Origin: Sarcocystis neurona
Lineage: Eukaryota; Apicomplexa; Conoidasida; Eucoccidiorida; Sarcocystidae
Reading direction: 5' to 3'
DNA length: 64,000 bases
Assembly (NCBI GenBank): GCA_000727475.1
Contig: KL647295.1
Span: 13,767-77,766, forward strand
The notes under the pieces are model-generated. The model saw only the letters and a list, made by a program, of their open reading frames with translations. It did no database searches and had not been told where the DNA came from. How positions within the stretch are numbered: the stretch's first letter is position 1; each line of letters opens with the position of its first letter. Shown here piece after piece: positions 47,541 to 57,642 of the stretch. The position numbers were made by a program, and so were the translations under genes.

Positions 47541-48780
47541 TGCAGACAAACGGTTGCAGGGCAGCAAGCAGCAGCAGTGCCCTTAGAAACGGCCGAAGTA
47601 GCAACAACACAGCAGAACTGTGCTTGTTGCAGCGCGGCAGAGCGAGCAGAAGAAATGGTCCGCGCGCCTTCTCGCTCGTTCTCCACGGCCGTCGCAGCAG
47701 CCAGCAACAACACCGGGTCCTCCTCTATTTGCTTCTGCGAGTGCTGCTGTCGGTCCAGCAACGAGGGTCCCGTCCGTTGCCGGGGGCTGTTGCGCACTTC
47801 CTTTTGTTGCTGATACTGCTGCCGGTGGTATCTTCCCGTTTTGCTCCTCGTTCTGCGGCTGCATGCGCTGCTGCCGCTCTCACACGCAGACCATCCTACT
47901 GCCGTTCGTGTGTCGCTGCTGCGGTTCTCTCTGCCCTGCGCTGACCATGGGCAGTGCAGCAGCAGCACCGCAGCAGCGGCAGGAGCCTGGGCGATGATGC
48001 AACTTCACTAGTACCGCTGCAGAGCAGTACTTGTAGCATACGAAGCGGCGTCTTGAAGAGCAGCCACAGAGCCAATACCAGCGAGTCGAGCTCCATCCCT
48101 CAAGAGTCAACACTGCAGTTCTCGAAAATTTCCTTGTCCGCAGCAGAGGCTGCAGGAACTGCCGCTTCTTCTGGTTGTCATGGACGGGGTGTCTTTTTGC
48201 AAGCAGCAGTCGGAGGGGTGTGCAACGCACCAGACAGACAGCAGGGGCAACGACAGCAGCGGCGGGCGCAGCAGCGGCAGGAGAAGCAGCAACAGCTGCA
48301 GGAACAGCAGCAACAACAGCGGCAGACGCGGCAGCAGCACCGGGAGCAGCAGCAGCATCCGTAGCAGCACCACCAGCACCTCACACGAAGGACCGCAGCA
48401 GCACACCATTAACAGCAACAGCAGCACACGCAGCAGCAAAACGTCAGAAGCAGCCGCAGCAGCAGAAGCCACAGGACGACCAGCTGCACGCCGAACATCA
48501 GCAGCAGCAACAGCAGCAGTAAAGGGTCAACAGCACCACCAGCAGCAGAAGCACAGCGAGTTCTCCTAGTTGCAGCAGGCACGTAGCTGTCGGACAGCAG
48601 CAGCAGCAGCGGAAAGGCCCTCTGGGGGCAGTCGAACCACAAACAGACGAAGAGCAGCAGCGTCGACAACGATAGCAGGAGCAGCAGCAACAGCAGCAGG
48701 GACAGCCGGAAAAACGGGAATAGTGCTACGGCCGACTCTAGCTGCAACAGTAGCAGCATCGTAGCAACAGCAGCAGCATG
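47541..48780. repeat. CAG-rich block, coding status unresolved
   Basis: A plus-strand frame at 47954-48364 (containing SSIPQESTLQFSKISLSAAE, then Gln runs) and a minus-strand frame at 47583-47864 (MQPQNEEQNGKIPPAAVSAT) both look protein-like. They are on opposite strands and neither could be tied to neighbouring exons. Confidence 0.4.
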
Positions 48781-48962
48781 TTTGCTTGCTGCCTAAAAAG
48801 TCAGAAGGCAGGAAGCGTGGCCGAAGAAAAGTCCCCGCTTCTTCTTCTATACAGCGGCAGCAACACACCTCACGACAGCTGGGCAAAGGTGCTGCCGGCT
48901 CTTCTGCAGCAGCAGCTACATCAGTTCTTAATCTGTACACGCTGGCTCTTGGATACGCGTAT
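48778..48962 (+). CDS. Small open frame starting MFACCLKSQKAG (very tentative)
   Basis: A genuine ATG opens a frame reading MFACCLKSQKAGSVAEEKSP, then LLLLYSGSNTPHDSW, to the edge of TA-rich DNA. A Cys pair near the N-terminus would suit lipidation. There is no family match, and on the opposite strand a splice-bounded segment overlaps it. Could be a first exon or chance. Confidence 0.2.
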
Positions 48963-50060
48963 CTACAAACGTATACATGTATATACATATATAAATACAT
49001 ATATGCATACATATGTATGTACCGATATATATATATATACACATATGTGTATAGATATGTATATACATGCACAAACAGAAAGAGAGGAAGGTGATTCAAC
49101 TGTACGACCTGTTACGCTGACTCATGCGTGTATGTCTATTGATATGTAGATATATATATATATATATATATTTGTATAAATAGAGAGAGAAATGTATATT
49201 TGCAGGAAGGGAAAGAATCGATCCAGCCACGCTGTTCCTTACACCGCGGTTCTTGATATATATATATATATGTATACGTATATATAGAGAGAACTGGTTT
49301 AGGTGTATAAGTCCTAACAAGCGCATATATATATATATGTATACATATACATATATATATGCGAAGTTTGAGGAAATCTACGCGTAATTCTACGAGACTC
49401 TGTATATTTCTATTTGTCTGGCTCACAAACGTTTGAGGTAGACTCGTAGTGGAAGAATATATATATGTATATATATAAAATGTATACACGTGCATATATA
49501 TACACATATATGTACAAGGGAGAAACCTAGACATATATGTACACACATATACACACGCAGGTATATGAAGAGGGGAGGCTACATATATTTCTGCCCGTGC
49601 AAATCTGCGAATTCCACCCACGCCTCTCCTAAACACAAAAACACGTATATCCATAAAATCCACACTCATACACACATGCCTGTAGGGCGCACATCATCGT
49701 ATCAATATATATACATATACCTATATACGTACATATATACATGTATATATGTACATAGATTACATTTATATATGTAGGGCACAGGTATATATATATATCG
49801 ATGACATATATCTGCACATATATATATATATATATTATATACGTAGGACATATATGCGTAGGGCACATATAGATAGCTTATATACGCAGAGGATATATAT
49901 ATATATATGTAGTACATCTCTCTATATATATGTATATTCATATATGTATACACATATGTACACATATATATATATATATATGTACATATATACTTGGAAC
50001 ACTAATATTTATATATATAATATATGTATATGCGCAGGTGACGTGGGTACCCATATATGT
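48963..50060. repeat. TA/CA microsatellite region
   Basis: Continuous (TA)n, TATG and CATA repeats. A short unique island near 49570-49690 shows no motif. Confidence 0.75.
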
Positions 50061-50510
50061 ATGAGTAGGGAAGTGTGTCTGTACGTGCTGCTGGCGTGGT
50101 GGTAGCAGCAGGTGTACGACGGTGGTGGTGCAGCACTTCTTCTCTGCCTGCTGCGGTAGCAGCTGCTGCTGCTCTGCTGCTGACTGTTCCTCTTGCTGCT
50201 TCCGCTTGTCGTCGCCTTTTTGCCAGCTGCTGCAGTGACCCTGCAGGAGCGGGAGACGGGAGGAGGGGGACGGGGGCTGCAGTTGCTGTCGCTCTGTCGC
50301 TGGGTGCGGGTCAGCAAGCACGTGCTGGCGATATTTTCTTCCTGCGGCTGGAGGCCCCGCTGCGCTGCTGCCACACTGTGCTGCTCCGCTGCTGCGCTTT
50401 TGGCGAAGTGGTGTAGAAGCGGCAGAAGGAGCAGCGCACCGCTGCAGGTGCTGCTGTTGCGTGGCGAATACGAAAGTATTCTCGTCCTTCTGTCTCTACA
50501 TAGACGTGCA
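50061..50510. repeat. CTG-rich island, possibly a minus-strand exon
   Basis: The minus strand reads a Ser/Gln/Arg/Pro-rich frame (for example SAAAEQHSVAAAQRGLQPQE). The plus strand reads Leu/Ala/Cys. By the CAG-in-exon rule a minus-strand exon is more likely, or a plus-strand intron; not resolved. Confidence 0.35.
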
Positions 50511-50519
50511 TATGCGTGA

Positions 50520-50610
50520 TCACACCTCCATATATACACATACATACACACATACATACATACATACACACATACATACATACACACATACATACATACA
50601 CATATACATA
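50520..50610. repeat. (CATA)n microsatellite
   Basis: Run of ACATACATACAC units. Confidence 0.9.
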
Positions 50611-50629
50611 TATATATATGTATATATAT

Positions 50630-51620
50630 ATATATCTGAGTCCCTTTCCTGTCTCTAGGTAGACATGGTTTTACAGGCGTAACTACATTCACATACAAAT
50701 ATATATATATATATATATATATGTCTTGCCCCTATGTCCAGGTACACATGCACATGCAGATGTAATTAGACCTAGATATATATATATATACATATAGGTC
50801 CCTTTCCTGTATCTAGGTAGTTACGCAGGTTCAGGCTTAATCAAACCTACTTGTGCATATATACAAATGTAGATCACTGCTTCTCTTTAATATCTCTAGC
50901 TAGATACGTTTTCACAGGCGTAATCACACTTATATATATATGTATGGATGTCTTGTCCCATTGTGTAGGTAGCAACGCATATCGAGGCGTAACCAAACCT
51001 ATATATAACTATCTTTCTGCCTCTCTCTCTCTAAATGTATATGTATATGTATGTCTCTTTCCTGGATAGAGCCACGTATCCAGGCGAAGTCATATATATA
51101 TATGTATATGGAGGCCAAAGCACACTCACATGTATATGTATATATGTATCCGTTGTCACTATGCTGGTGCTGCTGTGTCTTCTGCCTCTGGCCAGAAAAT
51201 GAGCTTCAATTTCTGTCTTAACCTCTTCTTCGTATTCCCACGTATGCGTACTTCCACGTGAAGCACATATACTGCTGGACCTATGTACATATATATATAT
51301 ATATATGTATATCGTCTGAGTATATACGTATACCCGGCCGTAATCACACCTATATATATATAATCTATGCATATGTGTATAGCCGGGCATAATCTCACCT
51401 GTATGTATGTATATCCGTAATCTCACCTATATGTATGTATATCCGCGCGTTTTCACATATATATATATATATATATAACGTGTCTTGCCTGTGTTTGGAT
51501 AGACACGTATGTTGAGACCTCATTACCCTCATATGTATAGATGTATATGTATGTGATGTCTTCCTAGGTAGGCGTCTCTTTACAGGCGATGTCACAGCCA
51601 TATATATATATATATATATA
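50630..51620. repeat. Diverged minisatellite of about 70 bp alternating with (TA)n
   Basis: About ten degenerate copies of a unit resembling CCTTTCCTGTCTCTAGGTAG, then ACGTxTxCAGGCGTAATCACACC, then (TA)n TATGT. Examples start near 50641, 50722, 50799, 50875, 50948, 51058, 51483 and 51560. Two or three copies between 51300 and 51450 keep only the GTAATCxCACCTATAT half. Confidence 0.75.
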
Positions 51621-52095
51621 TAGGTATGTTTGTATATATATATATATATATGTGTACATGTATCACAGCCATTTATATGTGTATGCATATAAGTATACAT
51701 ATGTGTGTTCATGTATACGCGAGCATCGATCCAGGAAGGATAGTACAGAGAGGCCTGTTGTGTGTACCGACGGAAGAAGACGCCGTGGTAGGAAGGCGAT
51801 ACCGGATGTCTGTACACCTCTTCGAAGATCTGCTGCTGCTGCTGTTGCTTGTGTTTAGGAGCTTCGCGCCTGCTGCTGCGGGTAATGACAGTAGTAATAG
51901 TAGAAGTAGGTGCTGTTGTTGCCGTTATAGGGCGACTCCTAGTAATAGGACTACTAGTACGACTGTCAGAAGAACGCCGCTGCTGCGGCGTGTGTATCTC
52001 TGTAGCATCTGCGTTTGTCTGCTTGTAGCTGCGGGTGGCAAACTGCTGCTGCTGGACGGACGCAATATATAAGGGCAGCGGCCCCAGCACGCCGC
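51621..52095. other. Region upstream of the EngB-type gene
   Basis: TA microsatellite, then unique sequence from about 51720. An upstream frame (51800-52072) is Leu-rich then Arg/Thr/Ser-rich and ends in TAA before the proposed start. It could be leader, or an exon of the same gene. Confidence 0.4.
51805..51818. repeat. Palindrome-family site GATGTCTGTACACC
   Basis: Matches GGTGT-N4-ACACC with one arm mismatch, about 280 bases upstream of the proposed EngB start. Confidence 0.55.
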
Positions 52096-52139
52096 ATGGA
52101 GAGCAGCAGCAGCAGCGACTGCAGTGCCAGCAGCAGCAG

Positions 52140-52173
<34 letters not shown>

Positions 52174-55100
52174 GGCAGTAACAGCAACAGCACCAGCAGC
52201 GACAGCAGCAGCCACAACAGCAATAGCCGCAGCACCAGCAGCACCAGCACTAGCAGCACGGGCACCAGCAGCAGCACCAGCAGCACCAGCAGCAGCACAT
52301 GTGAAGAAGCTTCCTTGGCTCCCTGTGAGCGGCTCTCCTTCGTCTTCTCCACGCGCGTGGAGCAGCTGCTGCAGCGGCAGCAACAGCGGCTTCACTGGTG
52401 GCGGCAGCAGCTGCTGCTGCAGTTTGTTGTCCGACAGACGCAGGAACAACCACGTGGGCAGCACCAGAATCGACAGCAACAGCAGCACTGGCTCCGCAGG
52501 CAACAGCAACAAAAACAACGGCAGAAGAAGAAGCAGCAGCAGCACAGAGATCAACAGCAGCAGCAGCAAACGCAGCAATGGGGACGCAAGCAGCAGCGGG
52601 AGAGGCACATCCAACCACTCTCAGCGGAGCAGAGGGAACGGCACCAGCAACAGCTGCAGTGCTCCGGAAAAAGCGAGCAGCCACGTCATCAGAAGGAGCA
52701 GCAGAAACTACCGCAGCAGCAGCAGAAGCTGCAGCAAGTCCAGCAGGAGCAGTGGCGTCACGAGCCGTGGGACGAGCACCGGCACCTAGAACAGAAGAAG
52801 CAGCAAAAGCAGCAGGTACAGAAGCAGCCGCAGCTGCTGTCACACGTCGAACAGAAGCACACGCAGGAGAAGCAGCAGCAGCACCAGTTGCAACAGAAGC
52901 AGAAGCTGCAGCAGTTGCAACAGAAGCAGCGGCGGTTGCAATTGCAGCAGTACGAGACACTGAGAGGACAGCAGGAGCGAAGGTCGCACCAGCGCTCGCA
53001 ACAGCAGCAGCCGCAGAAAAAGGACACGCAGCAGGTGAGGGGACGTGGTTCTCGCCTGTTCAGGCGGGCAGGTGCTGCTACGCCTCCGGTTCTGCTGTTG
53101 CTGCTGCTCCTCTTCACAGGTGGATTCCTGTTGCATAGCCTCTGCTGCAGTTGCTGCCTCCCCGGCCCATGCAGCGCACTTCCGGCTGCCTGGACGAGCA
53201 GCAGCAGATGCAGCAACAAAGGCAAGGGCGTCAGCACCATGCGCAGCAGCAGCGGCACATGCGGCTGCTGCTTCCGGCCAGACAACAGACCCTCGGGTGG
53301 CGCCAGTACCAGGAAGAGCAGTACCAGCTGTTGCTCCTGTGTGAACTGCAGCAGGAGGGGAAGCAGCTGCAGCAGCTTCAAGGGCAGCGGGAGGGTCCTT
53401 AGCAGCAGAAGCAGCAGCAGTGTTTCACGCAGCAGTGGGTACAGCAGGAGGAGCAGCAGCAGCAGCGGCAGCCACGCGACCCGCAGGATCAACAGCAGAC
53501 TCAGGGAGGCCACCAACAGCAGCAGGAGAAAACGGTGCCGGAAGGACTGGGGCAGTAACAAATTCCTGGTTACTGCGGCCTTGCGGACTCTTTCTTCTCC
53601 TGCTGCTTCTCGTTCGCTCACGTTCATCGAGTGTTACTGCGTCGACAGTTCATCTGCTTTACGCTGCTGCAGAACGTTACTTCAACCACCAGCTGCAGCG
53701 GCAGAAGCGCCTCCGAGAGCAACAGCAAAATCTTCCTCGCCATCAACGGCAGCAGGAGTGTCTCTGACATCAGCGGCAGCAGCAGGAGATGGGTCTAATG
53801 CAGCAGCAGCAGTAGGCTGCTCTTCATCAGCAGTAGGCTGCTCTTCACCAGCAACCGCAACAGTGCGCTCTAAAGCAGCAGCAGGCGCTAGTTGCCTAGC
53901 CGCAGCACTTTCCCAGACAGCAGCAGAAACAGCGACCGCAGCAGCAGCAGGTATACCAAAAGCAACAACAGCGGCAGTAGAACCAACCGCAGTCTTTTCA
54001 TCAGCAGCAGCCACACCACTAGCAGCGGCAGCAGCTCGTTCTCCAGCTTTTGCAGCGCCGACGGCTACAGCAGCAGAGCTTGTACGACTTGCAGCTGCCG
54101 CAGCTTCTTTAGCGGCAGCACCAAGTCTTTTGTCAGAAGCAGCAGCAGCAGGGCGTGTCACAGTGAGAAGCGTCGGTCTTTCAGCAGCAGCGGCAGCAGG
54201 CCCTTGCTCAGCAGCAGCTGCTTCCTTACGGGGCGCTGCCTCTTTTGCAGGGCCTTCGACATTTATTCAAGCTGCAGCTCTCCCGGGCAATGCACGTGCA
54301 ACCGGGCGGCGGCCTGCTGTTTCCGGCCAACTGCAGATGCGTCTGCCGTTGCCGCTGCGCAGGAAAACCGGTGACCCAATCTACCATAACCGGCAGCTGT
54401 GGCTGCTACAGCAGCAACAGCAGCTGCGGCAGGAACTGCGCCAGCGGCACCAGCAGCAGGACCGAACCCGACAGGAGCTGCAAGCGAAGAACCAGCAGCT
54501 GCAGCAGCAGGCGACGAAGCAGCAGCAGCGGTCTCAGCAGCAGCAGCGCCGCCAGCAGCAGCAGAAGGACGTATCGAAGTTGGCTGCTGGTGGAGTGGGG
54601 AGTTCGCAGCCGCAGCAGAATCAGTTGAATCCTGCGACGCGCCGTCTGGCAGCTGTTCATAGGAGGCGCAGCTGCTGGAGGACTGCATTTATGTTCCCCT
54701 CTGCTGCAACAGCAGCAAAACCTGCGGCCCCGTGTGCTGCTGCTGGCGCGCGCTGCTATTCAGACACGAAGAGCGCCGAAACGATGTCTCTGCCGCGTTG
54801 CCACGTCGGCCGCCACAGATGGGACAAAAGAAGCAGCAGCTGGTTGCACAGCAGCAGCAGCTCTGAGTGCAGCGGCAGCACCGGCCGAAGAGGCGACGCG
54901 TCTAGATTTCCGATGTATGTACACCGCAGCGGTAACCATCTGCAGCGACCAGCTGTCATGAAAAGTCTCGCCACAGAGAAGGCTTCTCTTGCAGCTTTTC
55001 CTGCAGCATCGGCTGCTGCGTCCATCTCGATTGCCTCTGCAGCGGCTGCCACCGCAACTCTATGGAAATGTTGCTGCTACTCTCTTCCTTTACTGGGGAG

Positions 55101-57642
55101 CGGCGCCAGCGGCGGGCGCAGCAGCTTCCCCAGCGGCCGTCTGCCTGGCGACTTTTCGTTCCACAGCAGCAGCAGCAGCCAGAGTCTCACAAGCACCAAG
55201 GGCCCGCTCGACAGCAGCAGCAGCAGCCTGTTTAGCAGCAGCAGCAGCATCAGCAGTAGACTGTCACCTACACATACGGTGCTGAGCAACAGAGAACTCC
55301 GGAAGCAGCAGTTGCAGCAGCGACAACGACAGCAGCAGCGGGAGCGGCAGCAGCAGCGACAGGGCCAACAGGGCAGGAAGGAGCAGCGGCCTCAATTAAA
55401 AAAGCGGAAGACGAAGAGTCGCGCAGCAGCGGGAGGGGGCAGGCGTAGGCGGACGCAGAGACTGCTGAATCCAATGTGTCCCCAGCCAATTGTTGCTGTT
55501 TCTGCGGCTGCTGCTACAGGAAGCAAGTCTGCTTCTCGATCTGCTGAGACTTCTTCGCTGGGGAAATCAACGAGAAGAACAGCAGCGGCCACAGCCGCAG
55601 GAGACATGCGAGCTGCTCGGCGGGGAGGGGGCTGCACAGACGAGGCGACTTGCGCAGCAGCACCAGCTCAAAAAACAGCAGCAGGCCAGAAGGCGGCGGC
55701 AGGTCAGAAGGCAGCGGCAGACCAGAAGGCGGCAGCAGGCAAGAAGGCAGCACCAGGAAGGAGAGCAGCAAGAAGGAGAGCAGCAGGAAGGAGAGCAGCA
55801 CCAGCAGCAAAGCAGTGTCCGTACGGTGGAGATTTTTTTTCTGGGAGGGAAAGTGCAGCAACGGATGTGATCCAGGAGAAAGTTGATCGTCGGCTGCTGC
55901 TGCCACGGCTGCCGCCTGCGTGGGCAGCTGCTGCAGCAGCTACAGCCGTCGGCGGAAGGGCAACTCATCTACTGGAACGAAGAAAAGCAGCTCCTCTAGG
56001 ACTGCCTGTACACGTTGCTGTTAATGTGCTGCTGCAGAGAAGCGCATGCATACGCGTGCCACTGCTGCTGCGCGGAGCCCACATACGCGGCTTCAGGTTC
56101 TTAGGCTCCTATGGAATGCTGCAGCAACCGCAGCAACAACAACAGAGCCTGCTGCAGCAGCAGCAGAGAATGCGGCAGCAGCAACGGGAGCAGCAGCAAC
56201 AGCAGCGAGGGAGAGGCGGGTGGACAGAGACAGCAGCGGATCGGGCAGCCGCTGCAGCAGCGGCAGCAGCTGAGGACAGCGAAGGCGTCCATGGAGAGAC
56301 AGGGTCGACTTACTCGACAGCGGTTGAAGAAGTTTTCGTTGAGGAGTGGGAAACTGCAGGCCCTCCTGCGACTGGGAGGAGAGGGGAAGAAGAAAGCGGA
56401 CAGCAGCAAGAGCTGCAGGGCGGTGCCGCTGAGATTGCTGCTGCAGCTCGAGCAGCAGCTCGCCTTGGCTGCTTGCCAGGTGCTGTAGAGACACTGCTCA
56501 TGGCCCGAGCCGCAGCCAGGCAGCAGCAGCACCAACAACGGCAACAAGAGGAGTCGGAGCAGCAGCGGAAAACGTGCACGCGAGAACTGCGTGACACTGC
56601 TACTGGAACAGCACAGAAGCAGACGCATACGCGTAGTGGGCTGCGCGGGGTGGAAGACGCAGCTTTTGCCGAAGCCGCAGGGATGGCGGGAGCGGCAGCA
56701 GCAGGAGCAGCAACAGGAGAAACAGCACGTGCGGCAGGCAGTACAACGGCTGGACGATCACGAGAGGAGGTTCCTGCTAAAGCAGCTGCAGCAGGACGGA
56801 CGGGAGTCACCGGTGGAAGAGCAGCGCCAGCAACAGCAACAGAACATCCTAGCTGTGCACCAGAAGATGACGCTGACATCGCAGCAGCAGCAGACATGCA
56901 GGCAGCAGCAGAATCGGAAGAGGGGGTACACGGTGACCCAGCGTTACCGGGAGGAGAGGTGTGGCAGGCGTCGCGGTCGGCACTGCGTGCCCGACTGCTG
57001 GAGGAGCTACAGCTGCCGCGGTTGGGACTGCCGGAGGTGGCACTGCTGGGGCGCAGCAACGTGGGAAAGTCGTCTTTGCTAAACGCGCTGGCTCACTATT
57101 GCTGCAACAGACGCAGCAGCAGAGCAGCAGCTGCTGCAGAGCCAGCAACGGCGCGGCCGCCTGCGCGCGTGTCGAAGCGTCCAGGCAGCACACGCAGCAT
57201 CAATTTGTACGAAGTCATTGGTGGCAGCAGCAGCAGCAGGACTCCACAGTCGCAGAAGCCAGGCAGGCGACGTGCACATGCGGCGAAGAAAGCAGTTCGT
57301 AAGAGCAGCAGAAGAGCCAAAAGAAAGGCTCCGCTGCAGCAGCGGGGAGCTGCAGGAGGCTTGCTTGTCCTAGCTGATTTGCCTGGGTATGGATATACCG
57401 AGGGCCTGCATGCAGGAGCGTCAAGTCACCTCAGCAGGAGTGTGCGTTTATACATAGAGCGACGCAACGAGCTCTGTCTTTTTCTGCTGCTTGTTGACGG
57501 AAGAGTCGGACTTCAAAGCAGCGACGGACAGCTGCTGCAGTGGCTCCTCCAGGCTCACCGTCGGCAGCAGCAGCAGCAGGAGCCGCTGCGGACTGCTGTT
57601 GTTATCACCAAGGCAGACGATATGAATCACAAGCATATGCAG
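52096..57642 (+). CDS. engB: EngB-type gene, exon 1 region (repeats, then G1-G4)
   Basis: The open frame starts MESSSSSDCSASSSS and passes Gln-rich, Ser-rich and Ala-rich blocks, including a QKAAAG-type repeat near 55670-55800. The GTPase domain starts about 56985 (LRARLLEELQLPRLGLPEVA). It ends at donor GTAGGG. In several places another frame looks more protein-like (for example 53151-53402, 56270-56488, 56660-56950), consistent with unrecognised introns or alternative frames. Confidence 0.6.

Noticed and set aside
52015..52095. Upstream extension of the EngB-type frame to 52015
   Set aside because: It begins at TTG; the first ATG in frame is at 52096, and nothing in the extension looks conserved.
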